DNA of 64,000 bases from Nymphalis io (Eukaryota; Arthropoda; Insecta; Lepidoptera; Nymphalidae). The notes under the pieces are model-generated. The model saw only the letters and a program-made list of their open reading frames with translations, did not search any database and was not told the origin of the DNA. Positions 13,231 to 27,340 of the stretch are shown piece after piece; positions within the stretch are counted from its first letter, which is position 1, and each line of letters opens with the position of its first letter. Made by a program: the position numbers and the translations under genes. The stretch lies in contig NC_065911.1 in assembly GCF_905147045.1 (NCBI RefSeq), positions 8,680,001-8,744,000 on the forward strand, written 5' to 3'.

Positions 13231-14364
13231 AGATATAATAATCGAGAACTATTTGTAGTGCAAAATAAAGCATAGCTTTAAGCAAATCGCATGGAATAAG
13301 TACATTTAAGGTTTGTTTATCTCTACTCCTATGTATTTAAAAAAAATTATAACCAAGTAACAAGAATTACCACCTGACGTCAACGCGTAAATCTATGATA
13401 TTCTTAAACAATTACTTATCACATACAGTGAGGGTACACTAGAAGACACATAATACAGTCGTGACTGCCCGCTTCGCAGACCTCTCGTGACTGAGTCGAG
13501 TCTTAAGTAAATCTCTTATGTAATACATTACATGTGTTAAAATTTTATATAGCTATTAGCAGTTTACGTTAGGCCTTGGTTTGGAAAATACTGATGGTCT
13601 AAATAAAGTTGAATATTGAACAACTCGGCACCTGAAAATTGAAATTTCTCAAAATCCTTTCTTTGTGAGCCTAAAATTTACGTCTTTTTCAAATTTTATA
13701 TTTATGTGTCATATAGTTAAACCTTGTTATGTATAGCTATCATATTCATAAATAATCACTTTATATGGTGTCTGTATGTATATATTTTTAATAGATATGT
13801 GTTCGTCAATATTTCAATATTAAATAAGCCGTAAGTGTAAGCTTGGAAGCGTTAATAATAATGTTTTATTTTATTAAACGGTCTATATTTACTTATGTTA
13901 GTTATCGAAGAATGCTTGACAAAGTAAGATTTTTTGGAGACAGTTTCGACTGTTGAACGTTGTACTTATCGAGCATTCATCATTAAATAATTAAACTATA
14001 ACATTTAATAACAATATCATTGTATTTGAGATCATATTGATTAAGTTTATTAACCCTGTTGTTGGAACAAGGCACCACTAAAAATACAATTAAAAGAAGT
14101 TTTTAAGTACTTTACAATCTATTGAACATGTTATCTATCTAGGAAAACAGCTATAGAATTGAAACCTGTCAGATATATTGATAATGCAAGTTTTTGTCAA
14201 CGTCTACCATTTCAAACGTGTTCCTCAGATGAACTAATCAACAAGTGTGACGTGACGTCGCCGATTTTTCTGCGATATGACAGGCGATGCTACATATTTA
14301 GCATCAATTCATTTTCTTTTTATATACAATTAAAAAAGTCAAAGGGTCTACCTAATTGTCATTT

Positions 14365-14500
14365 TTGCTTACATAGACATTGGTGCCTTAATTTTAACCA
14401 TTCTTTACACAGGCTCCGGTTTATAAAACAGAACACAACAATGCTCAGTATTGCTGTTTGGTGGTATATATGTCATAAGTTACACAAAGTCCTAAGTAAA
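14365..14500 (-). mobile_element. Old Repeat-D copy
   Basis: It has 'tagacattggtgcctt', 'ccggtttataaaacagaaca' and 'cacaaagtcct' in antisense Repeat-D order. It explains the 117-codon frame at 14159-14512. Confidence 0.5.
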
Positions 14501-15026
14501 GTAAGTGTGTAGACCTATAACACAGAAAATCAACTAAATAAACAAAGTCGCGTACTGAGCATTATCTAGTTAGTAAGTTTAATTACTAAGTTTGTGAATC
14601 TTATCTTGTAACGTTGAAGTCTAGATAAAGAATGATTTTTTGAGTGATCGTTCGTGGTTTGAGAAAATAAGTTAAATCAACGGCGATAAACATTTACGTG
14701 TTATGTTGAGTTTATTTTTGAAGGTCAAGTGATTGTAAATATCAGATAATCTCTATAGACAGACGAGACTACGTTTTCCACGTTTTATTTAGTAGGAAAT
14801 TTTGAAAATCAATCAATATTTGAAGATTCAGATTTGTAGGAGTTTAAAGCTGAGTGGTCGAAATTTGACTTTAATCATTATTAAAAATTTAGGAAAAACA
14901 ATGAATTTGCATGTTTAGATATGTGATTTAAATTTTTCTAGTGATAATGATGAAAAATAAACAACAAAATACCGGTTGACAAACGATTAAAAGGTACTAA
15001 CCTATTTATCGCAGTTTTTGAGAACT

Positions 15027-15288
15027 AAGAAATTTGGCAACTCCTTTCTTTGTCGCACTTCCAAAAAATGGAATTCCTTACCAGCTCACGTGTTCCCCTC
15101 CTCTTACAACCCGGGTTCCTTCAAACGAGGCGTGAAGAGGCATCTTTCAAGGCGGCAAGGCGAAAGCGGCTAGTGCAGAACGTTTTTCCCGTCTGTACTG
15201 GCCGTCGTCGCGTTTGGACTCTACTACCACTTACCATCAGGTGGAGTAGAGTCATTTGCACTCCCGGCAAATATATAAAAAAAAAAAA
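15027..15288 (+). mobile_element. LINE-E solo 3' end
   Basis: This is a second severely 5'-truncated copy. It is nearly identical to 5973-6250, with a few differences (for example 'catctttcaaggcgg') and an A-rich tail at 15276-15288. No clear target duplication was seen. Confidence 0.85.
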
Positions 15289-16159
15289 GTTAAGGAAAAT
15301 AGTGTAGGAAAATAGTGGTTTGCAAATGATATTTCGAGTCCCTGATATTTTTTCTTGCTGCGTGATAGAATAAGCTGTTTCGTTATCCTTAACGAGAAAG
15401 TATTCGCTCAACAGTAAAACATTAGTATTTCGTTAATAAATCAATAGTAGACAGTCGTGCTCGCCTGGGATTGAAATTGCAATTTTCGAGTTGTACTTAC
15501 TGGGACATATATATTTTTTTACACTTAATAGGCCAGCGTTTAACCGTTGACTTGTATGATCTTAAGTATCGACACGGTCTAGGATGTAGCAGGCTTACCT
15601 AGAAGAAACTTGCTTATTCTGGATTTGAAGACACCACCGTTGTACCTATAAGGAAAGAATAGTTTCTTAGTTTCTTTTGTTAAACAATCATTTGGTATTC
15701 ATGTTAGAATTACTGATGGGTATTTAATCGAACTGACTGATTGTGTTTTTACTAATTGATAATAATACATCTAATAATAAACGCAAAAGTTTCTGGGGTT
15801 GGATATTTATTACCCTTTCATGCAAGAAGTACTGAACGGATTTGCTTGTAATTTGAAAATGAGGTATCTTATATCGTGATTTAACACAGAGGCTCTGTAA
15901 CACCCCGCTTCTCACACGTGGGTGCAGTGGACGGAAGATAGTTTATTTATATAAAACAGATACTGATCTTCTGTTACACTTGCAAGCTATTTTATTTTTG
16001 TCTTATCTGCTACCTTTATCTTATATAAATGTTACTCGAAAAATGACTCAATTTATTAACACGTTTTCACTTTCGATATATTTTCTAAAATGTAATTACA
16101 ATGATCATTTTATTTGTTTTAAAATTGGTGATAGATATTATTTATATAGAGGCTTTAAG

Positions 16160-16385
16160 CAAGGTAGGTACCAACAGCTCCTATTGTATTCTGGCGCCTC
16201 ATATTTGTAATGTTGTGTTCAGATTTGAAGGGTAAGTGAGCCAGTGTATCTACAGGCTTAAGGGTTTACATCTTAGTTCCCAGTTTAGTGACGCATTGGC
16301 GATATAAATGTTGATTAATATTTCTCACAGTGCGTATGTCTGGGCGGTGACCACACACCATCAGGTCCATTTGCCAATACGATTC
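16160..16385 (+). mobile_element. Repeat-D copy, diverged
   Basis: It has 'caaggtaggtacca', 'gtaagtgagccagtgta', 'catcttagttcccag' and 'accatcaggtcc'. Confidence 0.65.
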
Positions 16386-17127
16386 GATATAAAAAGACCT
16401 ATTCGATATAAAAATGACGTATTACACTATCAATTTATATGCAAAGCATTATAATTGATAACATAAGCTTATAAAAACTATAATCAAGATGTCTACGTGA
16501 ACACGATTTTATTTTTGATGACATAACCACACATGACGTCATTTGATTCGCAAGGAGATGGGGAGTATTTTTAAGAATATAAAAAAGGATATAGGTAATA
16601 GGTTTTTCAACAAGGATTCCTATAGCAAGCATCAGTTTTCAAATTTTTAGTTGATAATTTTAAGAAATAAAATAAAATTGATTATTATTATTTTATTAAT
16701 CATATTTATATAGATGGGAGAAGGGAATCAAGGCAAAGATTATGCTACAAGGAATAGCCAAGTCTCTAAACAGTCCAACTGTTGTTCATACCATTTACCA
16801 CATGAAAGTATAAAAACAAATACTACAATTAACATAATAAATAAATGGATAACATATTAATTGCGTTTCATTACGAAATCGCTATTAAAAATATAACTTG
16901 ATTACGTACATTAATAATAAATATTACAATTTTATAAACGTAACTAGAAAGCTATGACATTTGTTGCAACGCCACTTTTAATGTTGTTACAAACCATTTT
17001 ATCTGGGTTTTAAATCTATTAAGTCGGGATCTACAGTATAAGCCAGCAGCTCAACAACTAGACATTATGTATAGTTATGTTAGTTTGTTTATAGTTTTAT
17101 TAATAGCTTTTATATTGTTTTTTTTTG

Positions 17128-17465
17128 CCCATTGGCATTGTAAGAAATGTTACCATCGCTTACATAGCCAATACGCCACCAGCCTTGGGAACTAAAATGT
17201 TATGTCCCTTGTGCCTGTAATAACACTGGCTCACTCACCCTTGAAACCGGAACACAACAAAACTAAGTGCTGCTGTTTTGCGGTAGAATATCTGATGAGT
17301 AGATGGTACCTACCCAGACGAGCTTGTACAAAGCCCTACCACAAGTGAAAGTGGGGGTTGCTGCGCATTGGCGGTTTAGTAGTTGGTCATACTTCTAACG
17401 GCTTCGATATCTGTGGGTTAAGATGTGACCACTCAAGTAGACAATATGGCCATCAGCATTTCTAA
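17128..17465 (-). mobile_element. Repeat-D copy, followed by an inverted partial copy
   Basis: 17128-17350 is a minus-strand copy ('gcctgtaataacactggctc', 'tacctacccagacgagcttg'). From about 17370 to 17460, remnants such as 'gatgtgaccactcaag' suggest a second piece in the opposite orientation. Confidence 0.65.
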
Positions 17466-18312
17466 AATAATAAAAAAATAACGCTTACATTTTATGATAT
17501 GTAGAAAACTGTAAAATTAAGGTGATATAAATAAAGATTGCAAAATAACTAATGACGTCCATCATATTATTTCTCATCATTTTAATATAGCTTCAAAAAT
17601 GTATTCCACGTCTGTTTAATGTAACATATATTTAACAGCGTGAAACAACTTACCTGTTAACATATTACAGCGTCATTATGATTGATTACCGTTTGGTTAC
17701 TTTATCTCGTAACTCACCGTAAGATGTAGCTTGGAATTTATAACGAATTCAAATTATTTTAAAGGTCACAGTAAAAACTACCCCACAGTATTAGATAAGT
17801 GTGTCTGTATGTAATATTTTTGGTATATTATTGGTATTTTTTAATTATTGTTTGGTGTCATATATTTAAATAAAGAAATTTAGACAATAAGATTTCACAT
17901 AGAAACGTACCACAATTCATACTTAAAATTTGACACGTACCAAATAAGCTATATGTACCATTTTATACTTTTGTTTTTATCCATTTACATGTAAATGAAA
18001 AAGTGTATAAAGGCGGACTTATCCCAATAAGCAATCACTTCCAGCCAATTTTTGGGTTACTGTGATGATAAGAAATCAACCTCTATTGATATATTCTTAA
18101 CGCAAAAAAAAATTCAATTAAATTACATTGTAGTTGCACGCTCTTAAATTATTTGTGTAATAATCTCGATGCAAACAAGTTACTGCTTAATGTTATGTGT
18201 GCAAATTCGAACACTTGTAATGTCGTTTAAAAAATATAAATATTTTCCGAAGAAGAAAATATTGTAATTTAAAAAGTATACTCCCGAATAAATCGTAGCT
18301 CGGCTAACTAGT

Positions 18313-18415
18313 TCGTCATGAATGTCCCACTGCGGAGCGAAAGCGTTTTCTGTTACGAAAAATGAGAAGCTTCAACCATCACTCTTTCCCAATACGGATA
18401 AGCACATAAATATAT
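18313..18415 (-). mobile_element. SINE-B fragment
   Basis: It has 'catgaatgtcccactgcgga' and a degenerate continuation ending near 'agcacataaatat'. Only part of the body remains. Confidence 0.5.
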
Positions 18416-19249
18416 TAAAATTTATGACAACATTTATATACACCTGAGTAAACCTACTCACGTTTTTCCAATTCGGTACCCAGTATAACATAAACAGAAA
18501 CCTATTTCAGCCATGATCCATATTTTCTACAGACAAGCTTGTAAATTGGTATAATTTTTATAATTGACATTTTAATATACATTGATGTCTTACGATAAAA
18601 AAGCCGCTTTAAAATACTAATACGAAATTTATTTAACATTAAGTAAATATTATCAAATAAACAAGAAATAAATCTTTAGATTTTTTAATTAATATTAAAA
18701 ATTGAGCTTATATAAACACTTTCTGTTATAAAATATTACCTTATCTTGAATTTTCAATAGCTTATTATTCAATCAATTAACATGCAGTCGTAGTAAACGA
18801 TACACTCGCACTATCGAAGTCTATTATCATTGTCAAGCGTTTATTTGTATAACATTTTTCATGATAATACACCATAATAATCAGTACTACTCGGTCTCTT
18901 GACGTGACTTGACGTAACGTAACGCGTCTTACGGTGTTAGATATATTTATAGCCATATTTATTTCTTTAACTGTTGTTGTGAATAAATATAACTTAAATG
19001 ACGTTTGTAAGTAAGAAAATCTTATCGATTTGCATTTATTTAGATCAACGTTAAACCGTGTCAGAAACATGATCTAGTGAAGTACGTTATCATCTAAAGG
19101 ATCTTAAGGATTTTCAGTGTTATCATTTAAATTATTTCGCATAAACATCAGTCAATGTACACATGATCTGAATATTTTATTTATCTAATTGAAATAAGGT
19201 ACAAATCACTTATCAGTTATGCTACTGCCAAACAAAAATACTGTGTATT

Positions 19250-19345
19250 GTGTGTCGGTTTGAAGTGATTGAGCCAATCTAATTATAAGCACAAGGGACA
19301 TAACATTCTTTTTCCCATTGCTGACGCATATGTGTAAGGTAATAA
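19250..19345 (+). mobile_element. Repeat-D fragment
   Basis: It has 'gtcggtttgaagtgattgag' and 'agcacaagggacataacatt', the middle part only. Confidence 0.5.
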
Positions 19346-20814
19346 ATTAAATATCGTGTAGTGTCAATTAATTATTTGCATTTAAAAAGTAAACTGAATA
19401 TTAATTTTTTTAAGAAAAGGTTTAAGGTAATTAGTATACTCTGCATTCTCTTAAACGTCAATTTTAATTCGCCATTTACAAGAACAATCTTGTAATGTTT
19501 TCCACTTGCATGGTTTTGAATTTTTTGCTCAGCCTTGTCTAGTTTCATGCTTGTCTTCGCAGTCACTTAATTCAGCTGACCTCATTCCGTTCGACACATC
19601 TTTCAATGGTTTTTTTTATTTGACTAAACAATTTGTACGTTACTTTTTTGTCGTATCTAATAAGGTTTCTTAAAAATTGTCAGTAAATGATACTTCATAT
19701 AACATCAGGAATGCTTAACATATAAGGATATTATTAGTTTTAAAATCGATAATAAATCTACTTTATATTAAATTAAGTTATAAAATCTGCGTTTGAACAG
19801 AATTCAAGAATCTTAGACCTATATCCTAAGATACGTTCGAATGATAGCACCTTATCTTGAAAGATACTCTTAAGTACTCGAATGATTGACACTATAAATC
19901 TTAATCTCAACGAATTTTTAACAACTTACGATGTTTTTAGGTCTTAAGATTCTCATATCCATTTGAATTAAGAATGGAAATTTTCTTAAAGAACACGAGT
20001 TTAAAAATTACAAGTAATTATTGGACATTCTTCCATCGCTACTTACGGGCACTCAAACAAATCGCCATAATTCTCAACACAATTGACGTTAATGGAAATG
20101 TCGCGCCGAGGACGCTGATTATATAATTCCTTTAAAATGTTCAATTTTTGACGGTCCGCTTTATTGCTCACTTGTTGTTATTAAGACGAATTGTTCAAAT
20201 AGATTATTTTTTTATTCTAATATGTACTCTATAATTACTTTAATAAGAGTTTTTATAGCATAAAGGTTAACTTGCTTACGTTTAAGATGGACTGTTTCAC
20301 GATTCGTCGCGGTCCATATCTCTTCTTCTATTGGCTTTAGCCTTAGAATAAAATCGAGAGTTGCCTCTTTACATCATCAGAGATTACATTGTATACATTT
20401 TGCATTTTAGTTACTGTAATACTATGTAAATATTGATAATTTCAACAAAGTTTTTCAGTTATCTTGTAACTAAGTCATGATTAAACGCTGATTTCTTTCA
20501 AATATTATTCATGATGTTGTAATTTCATTTGTTTATTATATTACCTTATTCTTTTCAATATTTATGTATTATAACTTACATTTGAATTTAATTATTGATG
20601 TATCGTATGGGTTTATTGTTGTTAAGTAATTAAGACCTAGCTGCCAAAACTCTAATTGTAATCACAATTTTTCGTTGTATTATAAAATATTAAAATATTA
20701 TTAATTTGTAATGAAAACTGTCCTACAGCAAAACATTAATAACTTTCCTAATTGCCGCAATTCAAAGATTATCTCTATCTGATATTTAACCGTCAAGAAG
20801 GGTCTGTATTTCTG

Positions 20815-20895
20815 TTTTCCGGTTTGAAAAATATACGAACAGGCACAAGTGACAAAATATTGGTTTGCGATGTCGGTGTGTAGAATGGCTTATAT
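20815..20895 (+). mobile_element. Repeat-D fragment
   Basis: It has 'tttccggtttgaaaa' and 'acaggcacaagtgacaaaat'; only about 80 bp are recognisable. Confidence 0.4.
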
Positions 20896-22461
20896 TTTTT
20901 TACTATAATATATGTTTTAAGTCAATAAAAACTTTAAAATAATATATTAAATTAAAATACAAAATTTAGCAAGGTAAATCTCTATGACTACAATTCACCT
21001 TGAAATAACATCGACAATCTATCACATACTTGATATCTCGAAACATACAGATTAGAATGATGTTTTTATCTCGAAAGAATAACAGTATAATCTTTCTAGT
21101 TTCACAACGCCATTTTAAGCCAAGGAATCAAATACTTGATATGTCAGAGGCAAAATTAAGCTGCGTCTCCGTAAATGGAAAATTAACAAGTTTTCTTTTA
21201 TTAACACGTGTTAAGTTGTTAATAGAATATTTTACGATGTTATGATGAAATTATTTGTGTTTTAGTAATAATTTCAAATGGTTTTAAATAGAATTAGCTA
21301 CATTGAAATGTTTTACAATGGTACAGTTAGCCCCCTAAAATGTAAGATTAAGCGAAAAGAAGACATCCAATTTAAAAAAAAAATTAAGATAAAATTATAA
21401 AACAGATAGCCAATTTGCTGATTAATTTAATGGTGACTGGTAAAATTTTCTGTCCTATAAAATTATCTTTCACAATCTTTCACATCTTATCATATTTGTT
21501 GAATGTACAAATGAACGCTTATTAATCACAATATTACGATAATATCATTTACGTAATGTCTAAACATATCCAGCAAATACAAATAGAAAAATGGCTTATG
21601 TAGTGTTATTGATATACTCGTAAGTGATGAAAAATGTATGTCTACGATAGGCCTTATTGACCTAGCTACGACTTGCTACGAAATGAAATTTACCAAGAGC
21701 TACAAGCTACGATATCATATTTTAAATTATAAACCTTAAGAGTTGTATTGTATATAGTGAAACGCAATAATTGAGAATTTATAAGTGCGGTTTGAAAATG
21801 AATTTGTACATCTAATCAATGCCTATATATTGAAAGAAGTTAGTCTACCCTTAGAAGTGAAACAATAACCATAAACTTAAACCAATCTAACTATCTTTAA
21901 TTGTTAGTGCTTCTGTAAGAATTAACTTACTCTTACTCGGGAAATATTGTAAACTGACTTAAAAAGTTGGTTAAAAGTCATAATTACAGCATTAGTTAAC
22001 TTTCCATTTCACGATCGTGTTCTACGCTGAGTTCTAATACATTCTTACAGAAAAGCTCCACATCTAGTAAAAGTGAAAACTCTGGCCTCAATTCTTGAAG
22101 AATATCTTATTTTCGTTTGATTACTTCTTTATATTTGTTTAGAATAAGTAAGACAACATATGTTTTAATTAAAATATAATACTTTACTTTATAATAAAGT
22201 AACGCAATGACAAATTTCAAATATATATTTCTGTAGATGAAATTTAAGATTGCGCATGTTACCGTTCGCGAAATGATTATTTCTTTTAATTTCGTGATAC
22301 GCCAAGATTCTGACGACGAAGTGTCATTTAATCTAAAGCATTTGGAAAAATAAAAAACTGACGATGTACACTGAAACAACGTAGTCTGGTTTTTGATAAA
22401 TAGCTGAATATCTATTTCAGTGGAAATGCACTATATTGTTATTTTTATGTATTTTATAAAT

Positions 22462-22612
22462 CATAAGTAGGCGGATAGGCCAATAGGCCACCTGATGGTC
22501 AGTGGTGACTACCGTCCATAGACATTGGCGAAGTATTAACCATTCCTTAAATCGCCAACGCGTCACCAACCTTGGTAACTAAGATGTTACCTCCCTTCTG
22601 CCTGTGTCGTAC
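22462..22612 (-). mobile_element. Repeat-D copy, partial
   Basis: It has 'aggccacctgatggtcagtg', 'tccatagacattggcg' and 'caccaaccttggtaactaag' in antisense order. Confidence 0.65.
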
Positions 22613-23342
22613 ATAGAACAATGTCATAACTACCGTATCTTTCAATACATAATTACTAGTTATTTCTAGAATTTTTTTTTTATCAATCTCTATTTGCTCA
22701 CTTGTAATGTGACATATTTCAAATAAACTATACTGCAATTAACTGTGTAAGCTATATACAAATATTAACATAAATGTAAGTATGCAGATAATACCGATAC
22801 CTGTTTTGTTATATGCCACGTTTATTTTGTGTGGGTTACTATATATGTGGTATCGAAGTGTAACTTTGTGGGTTACACTTACACTTTATTGAATATAAGC
22901 TACAAATATTAAAACAATAAATGGTTGAGTAAGCAAATTATATGACAAAATATTTAAAATATACAAAGCATAATTCTTGAAAATGCCTCCTTTTGAAATA
23001 TATGACATTGTGAAATTTCACATTTTGAGATTGATAGTATAACTTCTCGTTTTGTTTTTATAATATGAACGATAAAGTGATACTTTTTGGTACTGTATAT
23101 TTCTGTTTAATTTTAACTTAAATTAATTGTAAATGCATTGTGTATTAGATAATGCATTGGTTTGCTTCGTCATTATAACTTGCTTTCTATTAATCTTAAA
23201 AAATACTCAATTAAGTATTGGCAGTATACGAAAGAAAGCAGAAATAAATTCAATACAGAAAAGAACACACTAACAGTATTCTGTCATATGTCCCATGCAT
23301 TGCATATATTATGGCTATGAATTTCAGTTATGGATATATAAA

Positions 23343-23405
23343 AACTGGACAAGTGCGATTTAGATTCGCGCACTAAGGGTGCCGTACCGCAACACAATAT
23401 TGAAA
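23343..23405 (+). mobile_element. Short fragment of a dispersed lepidopteran repeat
   Basis: 'ggacaagtgcgatttagatt' and 'gcgcactaagggtgccgtac' match the start of the repeat at 37226-37510. I recognise the pattern from lepidopteran genomes but cannot name the family with certainty. Confidence 0.45.
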
Positions 23406-23550
23406 GATTTACCAGGTTATTTTAATATTTAGGCTTTTTTTAATTACTTTTTTTAAACAACAAATTTACGGTTTTTGTTTTTTTCTAACTAAAGGTTTTG
23501 AAATGCGACATGAGCGGCCATATCTTTGGATTGAGTAGACCTAGGTTCTT

Positions 23551-23551
<1 letters not shown>

Positions 23552-23628
<77 letters not shown>
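23552..23628. repeat. (AT)n microsatellite, about 77 bp
   Basis: An uninterrupted AT dinucleotide run upstream of Mitf. It creates a spurious Ile-Tyr reading frame. Confidence 0.98.
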
Positions 23629-23631
<3 letters not shown>

Positions 23632-24227
23632 ATTTAATTTTTTTTAATTTCAACTTCAGGAACGCGTAGAGCAATCAATCAACTTTTGGACGAATCGAGA
23701 GATCTCATTTTTATCCAAAGTAACAAGGACTTATATTATTAATATATAATAAACATATAACGCAATGCTTTATCGTTGTTTACAATAAATTACCAATAAA
23801 GATATAAGTCTTAACTAAAATGAGAGGCATTGACCGTATGTATACCGAATGGGTTTAACTTAAATTTTTATCGCTGATGATAACGATAAAGTTAGGACAT
23901 GTTAAATAAAATCTGTCGCCGACGACACCCGTCACGATAATAAACTCCAGTGATTGTTGATGATAAATCACTTTCAGTGGCCTCTGTAACGATTAGTACC
24001 AGTTTTTTTAACAGGAAATAATTTAACTTGTTTGACTTAGGACTCTCGATTTTAATATTAATAAAGATGTCAATGAACATTTAAATTTGGAAGTTAAAAT
24101 GAATGTATATATAATCATTCAAGATCTGACTTTAAAAAATATTATATAAATACAAAATAGATGGTTATTGAAAATGGAACAGACAAAGTAGTTAATATTC
24201 GTTAATATTCGTCAACACCAACAAGTA

Positions 24228-24518
24228 CAGTAACAGCCTGTGAATGTCCCACTGCTGGGCTAAGGTCTCCTCTCCCTTTTTGAGTAGAAGGTATGGAACT
24301 TATTTCACCACGCTGCTCCAATGCGATGTTGATGGAATACACATGTGGCAGAATTTCTGTGAAATTAGACACATGGAGGTTTCTTCACGATGTTTTCCTT
24401 CATCGTATAACACGAGATGAATTATAATCACAAATTAAGCACATGAAAATTCAGTGGTGCTTGCCCGGGCTTGAACCCACGATTACCGGTTAAAATTTAC
24501 GCGTTATTACCACTGGTA
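24228..24518 (-). mobile_element. SINE-B copy with 9-bp target duplication
   Basis: A minus-strand copy lacking about 15 nt of the tRNA head. The direct repeat caacaagta at 24219-24227 and 24519-24527 flanks it exactly, so the head was lost at insertion. Confidence 0.9.
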
Positions 24519-25522
24519 CAACAAGTAATACACAATAAGTCAAAAGTCATCATAATTATTTAGGTAATTGCCTATTTTTCTACAGGTGTTCTAAAATTAC
24601 TAGAAATATAAATCAACAATGTAAAAAGTAATAATTATAAAAAATGGCAATTAATAAAATACAACATTATAAAATTAATAAAAATATTGAAACAATAGCA
24701 TAGAAGTTATAAATACAGTTTTTTGTCAATATACTAAAAATAAATTAATTAAAATAATGAGTTAAATACATATTAAGAATTTTGAAAATATCATAATGGA
24801 AATATTAAATTTGAATTATTCAGATAAATGTTAACAGTTCATATGTCAGATCTTAAAACCCTAATAACTAATATGAATTTATATAGTTCAGGCTATGAAT
24901 TATTATTTATATACACGATAGATTTTTCTTAAAATTACATACATTATCATTCATTAAAAATGTCATTATTAATTATTTATGTCTTAGCGTCTACTACTAA
25001 ATTTTTACTGTAATTTCGTGTTGTGCTCAGAAGTGATATCAAATAACCAAAGTAGTCTACGCGTCAATGAAGCAGTGAAGTGGATTATTCTTAGGAGGCG
25101 TTTAGCCGCTAGTGTAACAATTACTGAATTTTTCTCGATCCTTTAATTTAATTTTTGTAAATCATTTAAGGTTAAGTACAATTAATATGTTATACAAAAA
25201 AAGAACTTTTTAGTTATTACTCCATTATAAAACATCAACATTTTCATATTAAAAGATAACAATTGTTGTGTGACAGTTGGGGTCCAAAAACTGTATACTA
25301 TTTTCTTACTAAGTTTCATTTCTTGTTTGATAGAATTATCGTTTTGAAATAGTAAAATCTACACAATCATCGGGCACTCAATTCAATCACTTGTTTACAC
25401 GTAATGTGCTAATATCTTAGAGATATATCTAAGAGATTAGGAGTAGCTAAACTTATAGAAGCAAGTTAATCAATCCGGTTGTAGTGTTCGAGCCAAATTT
25501 CGGATCTTGTGATGTATCAACT

Positions 25523-25834
25523 CTACCGTAACCGTAACAGCCTGTGAATGTCCCACTGCTGGGCTAAAGGCCTCCTCTCCTCTTTTTGCGGAGAAGGTTT
25601 GGAGCTTATTCCACCACGCTGCTCCAATGCGGGTTGGTAGAATACACATGTGGCAGGATTTCAGTGAAATTAGACACATGCAGGTTTCCTCACGATGTTT
25701 TCCTTCACCGTAAAGCACGAGATGAATTATAATCACAAATTAAGCACATGAAAATTCAGTGGTGCTTGCCCGGGTTTGAACCCACGATCGTCGGCTAAGA
25801 TTCACGCGTTCTTACCACTGGGCGATCTCGGCTT
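25523..25834 (-). mobile_element. SINE-B copy with 8-bp target duplication
   Basis: A full-length minus-strand copy ending in the head 'gggcgatctcggc'. The direct repeat tatcaact at 25515-25522 and 25835-25842 flanks it. It ends in taccgtaaccgtaac repeats on the tail side. Confidence 0.93.
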
Positions 25835-26649
25835 TATCAACTATAAATTAGTTAAAACACTCGGATCTTTCAATAATGTCTAAAAACGTCTTAAACAACT
25901 CTGGCTAAAAATATATAGGACTAGTTATTTAATCGCCCAGATATTTTAAATTGAGATTCAAACGGTAAAATGCTGCTGTGTACGATCATAATTGATGCAG
26001 TACCTTTTTATCTTTATAATATCACATATTTCATTCATCATTGTAAATAATTTCCACGTAAAAAATGTTTTACTCTAAAATATCCGATAGTGACAGTTAA
26101 TCTTTGCCTTAACAATTCCGTTTTCCTTTACTATTAATTTTCGTTAACGAGTCCTGATTTTTCAGTAGGTCAAGATACTGTACGAGATATTCTGATGCAA
26201 TTATCTTATCATTAACAGAGATGTTTGCGATTCCCTTATCGGTTACATTACATATTTGTACTATTTCTTTGCTAATGCATTTGTTAAACTTGTTGTTCAT
26301 TAGACACTCCTTTGATGATAGTGGTGATTATTTATGGCCGTTTGCTTCATTTATATTGACATATTTTGCTTTCTCATTTAAATAGAACTTATCTTTCCTC
26401 AAAGATGTAGTATCAAAAGCCGCAATATTATCTTTGTAATAATCAATGTAGATTATGCGTAATAAGTAGTAGGTCAAATGTTAAATTATCCTTGATTAAT
26501 AAAATAAAAATTTTCTTTCAAATACTTTATTAAATCGTATCAGTATAGTATATGCGCGTGTTTGCGCGTGAAACAGTAGTCATTCTATCTTATAAGAATT
26601 GACTTTTGTCATTGACTTGAGTCATAATGAATTAGGTTAAAGAGTATCC

Positions 26650-26856
26650 TGAGGAGGACAGCCTCACAGCACCGTCAGCACAGCACAGGAGAGGCCGCGG
26701 ATGCGTTATATCAACACGATCTCGCAGCCATTCCGATCCGTGCTAAGGACGGCTATCACAGTGGTTTTAGTGGGTAGGAATCCCACATAACTCGGTTCCA
26801 CCCCCAAGGGACCCGGGTACCTTTCGGAAGGCTTCCACTGCAAAAATGAAATAAAA
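26650..26856 (+). mobile_element. Element H: inserted repeat with perfect 13-bp target duplication
   Basis: The 207-bp insert is GC-rich against its surroundings and ends in 'gcaaaaatgaaataaaa'. It is flanked by ttaaagagtatcc at 26637-26649 and 26857-26869. The tail and long duplication point to target-primed reverse transcription. It could be a severely truncated LINE 3' end or a SINE. A diverged relative may lie near 45390-45440. I see no A or B box. Confidence 0.8.
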
Positions 26857-27340
26857 TTAAAGAGTATCCATTTGCAGAATCAGTAGCTGCAGTCATGTAG
26901 AGGGTGGCCTGCTTTAAATGTAGGTTAGCTACGTCAGCTTATATTAAATGCTATCAGTATTCAAAGATGTTATCAATTTGATTGATTTCAGCGTCATTTA
27001 CTTATCTTTCAGTTTGTACTCCATTCGTACGTGGCGCTACATAAATCGTTTCTGTTATCGTGGCATTTCTTTTTGTTTTAGATTTTTTTGACATATTTGC
27101 GTTATTTATTTTAAGCATCTATTATGTACTTACTATATTTTTGTTTAAATAACAGTCATAATTTTTGTAACTACTTTATTTACAATACTTTTCAGCTTGT
27201 TAGAACTAAGCTCATGTAGTTCAAAATAGTTAATTTTGTCAGCTAATAGTATTATTTGAAATATTGTAGTATAAACTGTAGTTAATATAAAACTGTGTTG
27301 TATTTTATATGAACTTTTCGGAATTTTACTGATACAGTCT

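Larger units (their letters stand above)
6251..26636. other. No gene seen; upstream or intergenic repeat-rich sequence
   Basis: The recognisable content is the SINE-B, Repeat-D, LINE-E and Helitron pieces listed, an AT microsatellite and the candidate MITE at 12035-12303. Further short remnants resembling lepidopteran repeats occur at 8730-8900 and 10370-10490. The rest is AT-rich with many stops in all frames. Confidence 0.7.

Noticed and set aside
14159..14512. 117-codon plus-strand frame, the longest outside the LINEs and Mitf
   Set aside because: Its second half is an antisense Repeat-D copy, the first half has no recognisable domain, and there is no splice or promoter context.
23489..23674. 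61-codon minus-strand frame with a long Ile-Tyr run
   Set aside because: It is the translation of an (AT)n microsatellite.
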